DNA from: Bacillota bacterium
GTDB lineage: Bacteria; Bacillota; SHA-98; UBA4971
Length of the DNA: 37,425 bases
Direction: 5' to 3'
NCBI GenBank assembly: GCA_014360195.1
Contig: JACIXY010000026.1
Location: 1 to 37,425 of the forward strand
The notes under the pieces were generated by a model, which searched no databases, had not been told where the DNA came from, and was given only the letters and a program-made list of their open reading frames with translations. Made by a program: the position numbers and the translations under genes. Positions 7,752-15,878 of this stretch are shown one piece after another. Position 1 is the first letter of the stretch. The number at the start of each line of letters is the position of its first letter.

Positions 7752-10700
7752 TTTTCTCCCCCATAGCTGGCTAGATTCTCTCGGACTTGCATCTCCCCCG
7801 CCAACGCATCCACCTCCAGCCAGTAATGCTGAACCTTCGTCACCTCGTGCCACGGGAACCGCGCGGGGTCCTTGATCGGCTTCTGCAGCTGCGGGACAGT
7901 CTTACAGTCAGTGACGATATAGAGCCAGTAGCAGTCACGGCGATCCTCGGCCACACGGCGCTCGTTGGGCGTAAGAAGAATCATCCCTGCAGCCTCACTC
8001 AGGCCCTTGACTTCGATGAGGCGTAACTCACCGGAGTCGAGATCGAGGCTGGTGATGTCATATCCCAGATTCTTTTCATGCACGTCGTAGACTTGCCGGC
8101 CCTGTGCCCTCTCGTATTCCATGACCACGTGCATGGCGATAGCTTCAGTCTCAGGGTCAGGCTGGAGCCGCTGGACGTCGGGTGCCTTGCGCTCCGGATG
8201 AGGCAGCACGAGCACGCTCGCCAGCCGTTCCACTGCCTGCAATGACAACGAACGCTGCTGCTCCAGTTCCTGCTTCCGCCGCTCGCGGCGAGCCAGGAGC
8301 TCTGCATGCCGTGCTTCTGCCTGGGCGAGTCGGCCCTCTGCACCGGGGATCTTCTGTTCAACCTCGTCCGCGGCCCGGCCAATATCCTCGTCGGCCCGTT
8401 GCAGGAGTTCCGTGAGTGAAAGCTCTACATGTGCTGCAATACGTTTCACTTCCGCAACACGCTCCTGGCGGGTCTCTTCAAGGAACGATGCCAACGCGTG
8501 CTCATTGAGCCAGGCCGTAGGTTCGGGCAGCATAGCGAGCGGAGGAAGGTTGCTTGGGGCTTCACCCGGCGTGAAGTTCCCAAGCAGATTCGGTTCCCTC
8601 AGGCGTGGCTCCCTATCCTCCGTAACCTCAACCGCAAACAGCCGCTCGTGGACCACCTGCCCGAGGCCATCTACCACCCGCGCCCGGTAGAAATCGATGC
8701 GCGCAGGTTTTTCGTGTTGGAGCGAGTAGAAGGTCGCCCCTTTCGCGAATACATCACGGGCCAGCGCGTAGGTATGCCTCCGGATTGCTTCAAAGAGAGG
8801 GTGACCAGGCGTGACCCATTCCAGGTTGTTAGCCTCTGCCGTCTCGCGGTCAGTCGAGCAACGTGGATACTTGTCGGCCAGGGAAGGAAGTCTCCAATCA
8901 GGGTCTCTCTCGTAACGGCGCAACACGGTAGGGGTTCTTCCCGGCTCGAAAGTGTGCGGAAGAGTGGAGACGGCCTTGAGACTGAATGGCACGTAGCCAG
9001 CCGCCTCCCGCATGAACCGGGCGATGGTCTCGGGTACGACCCGCCGCTCCTGAGCCCTGGCACGCCGCTCGACGAGCATCTCCAAATTAAGCTTCTTGGT
9101 GGCCAACCCTTCTAGGGCGTTCTCACAGATTGCCCGAAAGTGCCTCTCATCTACGTTCCTGAGTAGCCGCTCTTCGAGGTCAGCATCGCCCAAGCGCCCG
9201 GCGTAGTAATCCCGAAGTACCCGTTCTATTTGAGCAACCGGGAGAATCTCACCGACGACGTTGAAGACGGCGTCGTCATCCAAGGCATCGCGGATTTCCT
9301 GGAGCTTATCCAATAGTCTTTGCAGCACCCGGCCCTCAATGGTGTTCGAGGCCACGAAGTTGAAAATCAGGCAGTCCTTTCGCTGTCCATACCGGTGGAT
9401 ACGGCCCATACGCTGTTCGAGGCGGTTGGGGTTCCACGGAATATCATAGTTGAAAAGTATGTTGCAGACCTGGAGGTTGATGCCCTCGCCAGCCGCTTCA
9501 GTAGCCACAAGGACCTGGATTGCCCCCTCGCGGAACTGCTGTTCCGCGTAAAGGCGCGTGCCCGGTTCGTCTCGGGAGCCTGGCCTCATACCGCCGTGGA
9601 TGCAGCCCACACGAAAGCCCCAGGAATCAAGCTTCTTCATCAGGTAATCCAAGGTGTCCTTGAACTCGGTGAAAATGAGAAGACGCTTATCAGGGTGATC
9701 AAAGAAGCCTTCGTTTTGGAGAAGCTCCTTGAGCTTCGCCAGCTTGGCCTCTGCCTCCGATTCCTCCACGGCCTGAGCTTGACCGGCCAGCCGCCGCAGT
9801 TCATCCACCTCTTCCTCCACTTCCTGGGCGTTATTGGCCAGAGTGATGGCTTCCAGCATCTCCTCAAAACGTTCGCGCTCACTCTCCTCCATCTCTTCCA
9901 GTTCTTCAGGATCGGGAAGATCGGGAGGCGCTTGGCGGGCCAACTCCTGGGCTCGCTGCAACCCTTGCTCCAGGCGCCTGGCCCGGTTCTCCAAAGATTG
10001 GCGTATCGCATAGGCGCTGGAGGCCAGGCGGCGCTGATAGAGAGACATCAGAAATCCGACAGCGCGGGCACGTGGGTCAGCGCCTTGTGCCGCCGCCCTT
10101 GCACTCTGTTGTTTGACGAAACGGGTGACATCTCGGTAGAGATCAAACTCCGCGCCGTCGATATGGAACTCAACGGTGTGGGGAATACGTTTGGTGAAGA
10201 TCTTCCTGGCCACCCACCGGCCATCAAGTTGGCGCTCAGGGAAGTAGACCATGGCCTCTTTGGTGCGTCGCAGATAAAAAGGCGCCCGCCTATGGTCCAT
10301 CGCTTCCCGAATCGACTTGACATCAGCATAGGCGTCCGCGTCCAGGAGTTGAAGGAAGAAGCTGAAGTTCAACGGGTCACCCTTGTGCGGCGTCGCGGTG
10401 AGCAAAAGCAGGTGGTCCGAGGTATCCCGCAGGAGTTCTCCCAGTTTGTAACGCTGGCTCTTGTGGCTCTCATCCGCCGCCGACATACGGTGTGCCTCGT
10501 CAACGATGACCAGGTCCCAATGAACCTGGCGCAGGCCAGGTAGAATGTCCTCGCGCTTAGCCAGATCGAGGGAAGTGATGACCCGGCTCTGTTCAAGCCA
10601 CTGATTCATACCGAACTGGTGGCGAATGTCGTGGCCCTTAAAGACGAGGAACTTCTCATCGAACTTCTCCTTAAGTTCTCGCTGCCACTGGAAGGTGAGG

Positions 10701-11182
10701 TTGGCCGGGCAAACAATCAGGATTCGCTCGGCAAGGCCCCGTAGTTCCAATTCGCGAATGAGGAGACCAGCCATGATCGTCTTACCCGCCCCGGCATCAT
10801 CCGCTAGGAGAAATCGGACCCTGGGGAGCTTGAGCAAGTAGTCATAGACCGCCTCAAGTTGATGCGGCAATGGATCTACACGCGAGATGGAAAGGCCGAA
10901 GTACGGGTCAAACTCGTACGCGATACCCAGGGAATAGGCTTGAAGCCCAAGCCTCAGGAGCCGTCCGTCGCCATCGTAACTGTAGTCCCTGTCCAAGATC
11001 GTAAGGCTCTCAAGCTCACGAGAGGTAAGATTGACTTTGCGGAAACGCTCTGATTGGGTACCGACGAGCCCTATAACCCACGTATCCGGGCCATTAGCGC
11101 GCACTGTCTCCACCCGCATCGCTTCGTTAAACAACGGACCAAGGAGAATCTGGCCTTCTCGCAAAGGGCACTTCCCATTCAC
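7748..11182 (-). CDS. SNF2/DEAH-family helicase with C-terminal DUF3883 domain (COG0553)
   Basis: A 1144-residue superfamily 2 helicase. Walker A is ADDAGAGKTI (127-136), motif II is DEAH (228-231), motif III is TATPHKG (262-268), and the C-terminal lobe has QRMGRIHRYGQR (about 620). A long coiled-coil insertion rich in Glu lies between the lobes. The last roughly 110 residues match DUF3883 (NO VEIN C-terminal type), with GYDITS and RLIEVKG forming a D...ExK arrangement, so it may be another nuclease-like fold. I chose the GTG at 11182 because AAGGAGA stands 8 nt upstream and the sequence from there (PLREGQILLGPLF) begins like family members; an open frame reaches ATG 11398 but adds 72 atypical residues. 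First gene of the operon. No convincing promoter was found upstream. Confidence 0.87.
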   Translation of the reverse strand: MNGKCPLREGQILLGPLFNEAMRVETVRANGPDTWVIGLVGTQSERFRKVNLTSRELESLTILDRDYSYDGDGRLLRLGLQAYSLGIAYEFDPYFGLSISRVDPLPHQLEAVYDYLLKLPRVRFLLADDAGAGKTIMAGLLIRELELRGLAERILIVCPANLTFQWQRELKEKFDEKFLVFKGHDIRHQFGMNQWLEQSRVITSLDLAKREDILPGLRQVHWDLVIVDEAHRMSAADESHKSQRYKLGELLRDTSDHLLLLTATPHKGDPLNFSFFLQLLDADAYADVKSIREAMDHRRAPFYLRRTKEAMVYFPERQLDGRWVARKIFTKRIPHTVEFHIDGAEFDLYRDVTRFVKQQSARAAAQGADPRARAVGFLMSLYQRRLASSAYAIRQSLENRARRLEQGLQRAQELARQAPPDLPDPEELEEMEESERERFEEMLEAITLANNAQEVEEEVDELRRLAGQAQAVEESEAEAKLAKLKELLQNEGFFDHPDKRLLIFTEFKDTLDYLMKKLDSWGFRVGCIHGGMRPGSRDEPGTRLYAEQQFREGAIQVLVATEAAGEGINLQVCNILFNYDIPWNPNRLEQRMGRIHRYGQRKDCLIFNFVASNTIEGRVLQRLLDKLQEIRDALDDDAVFNVVGEILPVAQIERVLRDYYAGRLGDADLEERLLRNVDERHFRAICENALEGLATKKLNLEMLVERRARAQERRVVPETIARFMREAAGYVPFSLKAVSTLPHTFEPGRTPTVLRRYERDPDWRLPSLADKYPRCSTDRETAEANNLEWVTPGHPLFEAIRRHTYALARDVFAKGATFYSLQHEKPARIDFYRARVVDGLGQVVHERLFAVEVTEDREPRLREPNLLGNFTPGEAPSNLPPLAMLPEPTAWLNEHALASFLEETRQERVAEVKRIAAHVELSLTELLQRADEDIGRAADEVEQKIPGAEGRLAQAEARHAELLARRERRKQELEQQRSLSLQAVERLASVLVLPHPERKAPDVQRLQPDPETEAIAMHVVMEYERAQGRQVYDVHEKNLGYDITSLDLDSGELRLIEVKGLSEAAGMILLTPNERRVAEDRRDCYWLYIVTDCKTVPQLQKPIKDPARFPWHEVTKVQHYWLEVDALAGEMQVRENLASYGGEK

Positions 11183-12475
11183 GGCAACAGTCTCCTTCCC
11201 GGATGAGCCGCAGTTCCCGCCTGTGGAGTCTTTTGCAAAGACTTTCACTTGGTCAAGTCGCCGGGCCGCGACTTCGGTGTGCGCTTCCACACCGCCCTGC
11301 AAACCCCAATACCATGTAACACTCCAGCCCGGCCCCCTCTTAGCTGGGAGCGGTCGCGAACACAGGTCGTCATGATTCGGGTGTATTCTACCCTTCATTC
11401 GACGAGTGGATCCGCCGTTCCTCCCGGTGTGGCTATCCGGCAGCGGGACGTCACACGTTGCGTTGCGTTCAATATGGCGGAAGCACGCGGTTGCGGGCAG
11501 GACCAGAACGAGTGAGGCGAAAGTGAGTGAGGCGAACGAGAGCGTCTCTGCAGGACCCGTCCAGATCGCCTAGGGCCAGGGGGGTGGGGTACCCTTATAG
11601 GGTGGAGGTGCCATCATTCGTCAGTGTCCCGGAAGCGCCTTAAGGGCCTTATCCCCGGTCTTCGCAAACTTGCATAGATGGGGTAGATGCGTAACTCATT
11701 GCCGTGCAGGGGAGGGGATGCTGCCGATCGCCGGTCTCTGACGCTCTGGTGGATGCGAGCAGCGTTAGAGGGGATGCGTGTAGCGATTCTGGCGCCCTGG
11801 GTCATCGCCGCCTCCGGGTCGGGCGCGTGTGAGGCCCCTTCTGCAGGCGATGCCACGATGTGGTCGCCTAAACGTGGTCGCCTGGGAGGCTGGTCTCGCC
11901 GCGACCAGGTGTCCCGGCTTGGTTGGTCTGCCCGAGACCAACCCCGGCCTGATCCTGGGTCGCCATGCACCACCCCAAGGGCCGCCACGAACCGTAACGC
12001 GGTAAGGTGGACGATTTACGACCAGGATTCGCGGACGACCGGTCGCCTGACTGCCAGTTCGGGAGACGTCCTGGCCGCCACGAGATCACTTCCTGCGGCT
12101 CGCGCCTGAAGGTGGACCCAGCATGGCCAAGTCACCGGCGAACCCGGTCACTCGCGGAGCAGCCCTGCGCCAAAGTTGGTCTCCTGCCGACCACTGGGCT
12201 TGAACACAGCGGAGGGCCAGAGTTGGAGGTGTACCCCTCGCCGAAAGGAAGCACCGGTGACGCAGACTATCGCTGCAAGGTCTGGATACCCATAATGAAA
12301 CGCTCGCCTGCAGGCTGGCGCCGACAGGCACGCTCTTTGCTCTCTATGCTCCGCCTGCAAGCCAGAATAGCGCCCACACGGCGGGCGCCGCCGCGGCCGC
12401 CACCGTGATGGCGGACATCCCCCACATGGCAGGCGACACCGAACTACACAGCAAGTACTCCTCTCAAGCTGAGGA
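11183..12475. other. Long non-coding stretch between helicase operon and flavodoxin gene
   Basis: About 1.3 kb without a convincing gene; the open frames here are short, of odd composition and without family resemblance. It contains a close pair of hairpins (11890-11943, listed separately), a weak ACCCT-TAT-AGGGT palindrome near 11589-11601, and a GC-rich stretch near 12375-12410. The promoter of the defence operon should lie within the first few hundred bases, but no good -35/-10 pair stands out. Confidence 0.5.
11890..11943. repeat. Two adjacent hairpins sharing a TGGTCT/AGACCA core
   Basis: The first has arms CTGGTC and GACCAG around a 7-nt loop (11890-11908). The second is a perfect 9-bp stem, GGTTGGTCT at 11921-11929 and AGACCAACC at 11935-11943, with loop GCCCG. 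No T run follows on either strand, so they are not typical intrinsic terminators. Function unknown. Confidence 0.6.
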
Positions 12476-12994
12476 TCAATGCCCCTGTGTTCCCACGGCC
12501 GCTACGACCGCCTTTGCCCACTCCACGGCCCGTTCAAGCTCACCGTCTTTCAGCGGGCCCTCGGAAGCCTTTACGAAAAACCCCTCAGGCGGAGCTATCA
12601 GCGCTCCTCCCTTCTGCACAAGTTTGTCAGCTATGGGTTTGGCGGCATATCCAAACAGGCTCACCATCACTTTCAAAAAGCGTGATCGCACGTCGGCCGT
12701 GGAAATTCTAGTATCAAAGGCCGCTACCTCGACGCCCTTTAAGCCGTTCGAAGGAATGCCATTCAGGAAGTCAGTGATCGCCTTTGTCGGTCTAAACGCT
12801 CGGGTAGGGGAGCCAACGATCAGCAATTCCAATCCATTCAAGTATTCGGGCTTCACGTCGCCTACGCGGAGCGTCTCGACGTGCCAGTTGCGACCAGTGG
12901 TGCCGGCGCCGCCGGTTGCGAGTGCGCCGCCGATTGCCAGAGCTATTCGCTCTGTGTTGCCGAACACCGAATCGTACACTACCAACGTCTTCAT
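12476..12994 (-). CDS. Flavodoxin-family protein
   Basis: A 172-residue flavodoxin-like fold protein that should bind FMN and carry electrons in the cytoplasm. The phosphate-binding loop is seen at residues 8-15 (DSVFGNTE), and the second flavin loop region at about 60-70 (VGSPTRAFRPT). Its length is in the usual range for flavodoxins, and there is no signal peptide or membrane segment. The start is the ATG at 12994 with a strong AAGGAGG at 13007-13013. It stands alone between two non-coding stretches, downstream of a tandem 19-bp repeat (13024-13061). Partner proteins cannot be told from the context. Confidence 0.85.
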   Translation of the reverse strand: MKTLVVYDSVFGNTERIALAIGGALATGGAGTTGRNWHVETLRVGDVKPEYLNGLELLIVGSPTRAFRPTKAITDFLNGIPSNGLKGVEVAAFDTRISTADVRSRFLKVMVSLFGYAAKPIADKLVQKGGALIAPPEGFFVKASEGPLKDGELERAVEWAKAVVAAVGTQGH

Positions 12995-13006
12995 CTCGGT
13001 GGGCTA

Positions 13007-13013
13007 CCTCCTT
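13007..13013 (-). promoter_or_regulatory. Ribosome binding site of the flavodoxin gene
   Basis: AAGGAGG on the minus strand, 12 nt upstream of the ATG at 12994. It supports that start. Confidence 0.7.
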
Positions 13014-13023
13014 TACGGCCTCA

Positions 13024-13061
13024 GATACCGAGTGCAATCGTCGATACCGAGCGCAATCGTC
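13024..13061. repeat. Tandem 19-bp direct repeat upstream of flavodoxin
   Basis: Two head-to-tail copies of GATACCGAGYGCAATCGTC (13024-13042 and 13043-13061), differing at one base. They lie just upstream of the flavodoxin ribosome binding site and could be an operator or part of the untranslated leader. Confidence 0.6.
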
Positions 13062-13729
13062 GCACCACGCCCGACCATCCGCACGCGGCTCCAAGCCGAC
13101 GTTCGACGTCGCGTGGCCCGTCACCTGCTGGTGGCGCCTCCCGGACGCACGGGAGTTTCTGCGACGCCAACTACTCTGTTGCATGTGGACAGGATGCCAG
13201 CTAGGTGAGGGTGCGCCAGTCCCTGTCCATTTTCCAGTGGTTGCCGGGTTGGCAGTGTCGCACTCGGGGACGGCGCCCCAAACGGGGTGCGTTCGCCAAA
13301 ATCCGGCCCGTCGGGCCAGTAGCCGGATTTTGACACCCCTCGTGCATTAGGTAATAAAGAGGGACAACAGTGTAGCTCAGCACGCTCGAGAACGGCCAGG
13401 GCGATCGGCCTGGGCAGCATCCCAGCCGCGCCTCAGCCTCGCGGTTCTGGTCATGACGAAGCCGTTCGGCGGAGACGCGTGACGAAGCTGCCCGCCGGAA
13501 CTGCCCGTCGGAACTGGCTACTGGCGCCGTCCAGCAGAACCTTGCGGAGCCTTGCGGCAAAGCCATCCGTCGGAGCGGCCCGACGGAAAAGAAAAGCAAT
13601 CGCAAACCATGCAGGGATCAAAGTGGGTCTCAACGAATTATCCTGTTATCCTGGAAACAACCTCTGGGGTTGCCATCATCCGAGCATGCGAGGCAGGTCA
13701 AGGAAAAGTCGGATGCCGCCCTGGGATGG
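13062..13729. other. Non-coding stretch with an element copy
   Basis: No supported gene. It contains copy A of the dispersed element (13201-13345) and, at 13450-13530, short imperfect repeats around GACGAAGC and CGGAACTG. A direct repeat TTATCCTG occurs twice near 13638-13653. No clear promoter for the transporter operon was found. Confidence 0.45.
13201..13345. repeat. Dispersed palindromic element, copy A
   Basis: Begins CTAGGTGAGGGTGCG, the left terminus of the family, followed by the shared GTCC-ATTTTCC, GTTGCCGGGTTGGC and CACTCGGGGACGGCGCCCC blocks, and ends CCGGATTTTGACACCCCTCG. It shares long identical blocks with copy D (27795-28065). The right terminal inverted repeat is missing. 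Confidence 0.8.
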
Positions 13730-13843
13730 GACCGGACGGGACGGGATGGGATGGGATGGGATGGGATGGGATGGGAGGGGACGGGAGGGGACGGGAAGAG
13801 AGGAGAGGGGAGGAGAGGAGAGGAGAGGGAAGGGGGTCGATAG
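13730..13843 (+). repeat. Purine-rich pentamer tract, (GGGAT)n and GGAGAG runs
   Basis: Starts with GGGAC/GGGAT pentamers repeated about nine times and turns into an almost pure A/G run (GAGAGG, GGAGAGG). G runs of three to five bases at regular spacing could form G-quadruplexes, and the purine run could form triplex DNA. It ends about 120 bp before the ribosome binding site of the transporter operon. Confidence 0.8.
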
Positions 13844-13960
13844 GAGCTCGGTAAGCTCAAGGTCTCAAGACGCGTAGGGCGTCCAGGAGAGTAGGTTAGG
13901 AGTAGAAGACAGCAATCTCGGAACGGGGCCGCGATATCAGCCGGCCGCTAAAGCCACATA

Positions 13961-13966
13961 AGGAGG
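13961..13966 (+). promoter_or_regulatory. Ribosome binding site of the solute-binding protein gene
   Basis: AGGAGG (within AAGGAGG) 11 nt upstream of the ATG at 13978, confirming that start. Confidence 0.75.
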
Positions 13967-13977
13967 TAATCCCAAAG

Positions 13978-15582
13978 ATGAAACTCGGAAGGCTTGTGTC
14001 CACGACCCTGGGTGCGATGCTGGTTCTGAGTTTGATGCTCGCGTGGGGCGGCACCGCAACGCTGGCGAGCGCCAAAGCGGGTGGCATCCTCAACGATTAC
14101 TTTGGCGAAGACCCGGGCACCTTCGACGTGCAGGCAGACACCACGCTCGCCGTATACGGTCTCGCCAGGGAGATCTTCAATACCCTCGTCAGGTACAAAG
14201 GAGCGACCCTGGAACTCGAGCCGGAGCTTTTGGCCAAGATGCCTGAGATATCCAAGGACGGCCTCGTGTACTCCTTCGAGCTGAAAAAGGGGGTCAAGTT
14301 CCACGACGGCAAGACCGAGCTTACTTCCGAGGACGTTAAGTTCACCATCGAACGGATGCTCGGTCCGGTCGGCCTCAGCAAGTGGCTCTTTGACCCCATC
14401 AAGGGCGCAAAGGAGTTTATGAACGGAAAGGCCGACTCCGTGTCGGGTATCACCATCGTCGACAAGTATCGCTTCAAGCTCACGCTGGAAAAGCCTTACG
14501 CGCCGTTCCTTGCCAACCTCGCGGTGCCCTCGGCTTCAATCTACTCCAAGAAGCTTGTGACCGAAGCAGGCGATAAGTGGGCGCACAACCCGGTCGGCAC
14601 AGGGCCGTTCAAGCTCAAGAGATACGTCCCCAACACCGAGATCATCCTTGAAAGGAACCCCAACTACTTTGAGGAGGGCCTTCCCTATCTCGACGGCATC
14701 AACTACCGGATTATCGGGGACTACACGACCGCGCTCATGGAGTTCGAGGCGGGCAATCTCGATGTCATAGGTGTTCCCTCTGAGGCGGAAGAGCGACAGA
14801 GGCTCCTCAGCACCGGTAGGTACCAGCTCCTAAAATCAACGCCTCTTGCCACGTACTACTTCGTGTTCAACATGAGCGACCCGGCGTGGAAAGATGTAAG
14901 GCTTCGCAAGGCGCTCGCCATGTGCATCGACAAGCAGGCCATCATCGACTCCATCTGGGGAGGCGACGCGGTGGTGGCCACCAGCTTCGTGACCCCCGGC
15001 ATTCCGGGAGCGTTCGAGATGGGCAAAGGACCGGCGCTGCCTTATGACCCCGAGAAGGCCAAGAAGCTCGTCCAGGAACTCAAAGCCGAGGGCAAGTCTG
15101 TGAAGTGCGAAGCGTGGCAGCGGGGAGGCACGGCTCTTAGCGACACGAACATCGCCATACAAGAGATGGCCAAGCAGGTTGGTATAGAGCTGAACGTGGT
15201 CCTCACCGAGAGAGCGGCCTTCGGTGAGGCGAGGTCCAAGGGAAAGGTTCCGGCGAACTACGGGAACTGGTGGGCTGACATTCCAGACCCCGACAACTAT
15301 CTGTACACTTACTTCCATCCCTCTGAGATGATGTCCACGCAGTATCGGAACGACAAGGTCACCAAACTCCTCGAGGAGGCAAAGGTGGAGACGGATCCCA
15401 AGGTCAGAGCCCGAAAGTACCAGGAAGCGGAGACGATCATCATCAGGGACGATTGCGCCATCGTTCCGCTCCTTCATCCCCTTGACCTTCTTCTGGTCCA
15501 GAAGAACGTCCACGGGGTGATCATGCATCCCACGGGAGTCAATAGCTACAAGCACACCTGGAAGGACGCCCCTGGGAAGTAA
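13978..15582 (+). CDS. ABC transporter solute-binding protein, family 5 (dipeptide/oligopeptide type)
   Basis: A 534-residue extracellular binding protein of the DppA/OppA family (SBP_bac_5), delivering peptides or similar solutes to the permeases encoded downstream. The N-terminus is a clear signal peptide (basic MKLGR, hydrophobic core to about residue 25, then TLASAKAG). There is no lipobox cysteine, unlike most Gram-positive binding proteins. Family landmarks include YSFELKKGVKFHDG, the EDVKFTIERML region, NPVGTGPFKLK and the C-terminal WWADIPDPDNYLY. Length is normal. First gene of a five-gene operon; a strong hairpin and 296 nt separate it from the permease gene. The substrate cannot be fixed from sequence: this family also includes nickel, opine and sugar transporters. 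Confidence 0.9.
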   Translation: MKLGRLVSTTLGAMLVLSLMLAWGGTATLASAKAGGILNDYFGEDPGTFDVQADTTLAVYGLAREIFNTLVRYKGATLELEPELLAKMPEISKDGLVYSFELKKGVKFHDGKTELTSEDVKFTIERMLGPVGLSKWLFDPIKGAKEFMNGKADSVSGITIVDKYRFKLTLEKPYAPFLANLAVPSASIYSKKLVTEAGDKWAHNPVGTGPFKLKRYVPNTEIILERNPNYFEEGLPYLDGINYRIIGDYTTALMEFEAGNLDVIGVPSEAEERQRLLSTGRYQLLKSTPLATYYFVFNMSDPAWKDVRLRKALAMCIDKQAIIDSIWGGDAVVATSFVTPGIPGAFEMGKGPALPYDPEKAKKLVQELKAEGKSVKCEAWQRGGTALSDTNIAIQEMAKQVGIELNVVLTERAAFGEARSKGKVPANYGNWWADIPDPDNYLYTYFHPSEMMSTQYRNDKVTKLLEEAKVETDPKVRARKYQEAETIIIRDDCAIVPLLHPLDLLLVQKNVHGVIMHPTGVNSYKHTWKDAPGK

Positions 15583-15616
15583 GGGACACGCACCAAGTAA
15601 GGGAGACGCGCGGGCC

Positions 15617-15649
15617 GCGGGGTACGCCCGGAGGTGGGCGTACCCCCGC
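15617..15649 (+). promoter_or_regulatory. Strong hairpin after the solute-binding protein gene
   Basis: Inverted repeat GCGGGGTACGCCC / GGGCGTACCCCCGC with a 6-nt loop (one bulge). No U run follows. Between a binding-protein gene and its permeases such a stem usually protects the upstream mRNA and partly stops transcription, raising binding protein over membrane proteins; that role here is inferred. Confidence 0.65.
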
Positions 15650-15870
15650 TTGCGGCACCCGCGGCACTCGCCGCACGCTCGGCACCCGTCGTGCCTGCGG
15701 CACCTGCGGCACCCTCCGCACGCCGCGCGCCGGACGCGCCGGACACGCCGGGCAGGCCGGACACGCCGCACGCGCGGGACCCGCGGCGCCCGCGCCACTC
15801 CCGCCGCTCGCGCCACTTGTGCTATTCGCGCCATTCGCGTGCTTTGCGACTTTGCGCGTCATTGCGGGGT
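15650..15870. repeat. GC-rich low-complexity tract between binding-protein and permease genes
   Basis: About 200 bp of imperfect short repeats built on CGGCACC, CGCCGGACACGCC and CGCGCCACTC. It yields open frames on both strands made only of Arg/Pro/Ala-rich repeats, with no sign of a real protein. Together with the hairpin at 15617-15649 it fills the 296-nt gap. Confidence 0.7.
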
Positions 15871-15878
15871 GAGGGGTT

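Noticed and set aside
9320-10543. A 407-codon open frame on the plus strand
   Set aside because: It lies fully antisense to the helicase core, whose motifs are clear on the minus strand. Its translation has no family resemblance.
13730-13843. CRISPR array
   Set aside because: The pentamer and element repeats have no regular spacers, and no cas genes are present in the window.
13479-13877. Open frames across the GGGAT tract
   Set aside because: They translate to repetitive Gly/Trp/Asp or Pro/Ser runs on both strands and reflect the repeat, not a gene.
14836-15834. A 332-codon open frame on the minus strand
   Set aside because: Antisense to the binding-protein gene and the GC-rich repeat tract; its N-terminal part is pure Arg/Ala/Val repeat translation.
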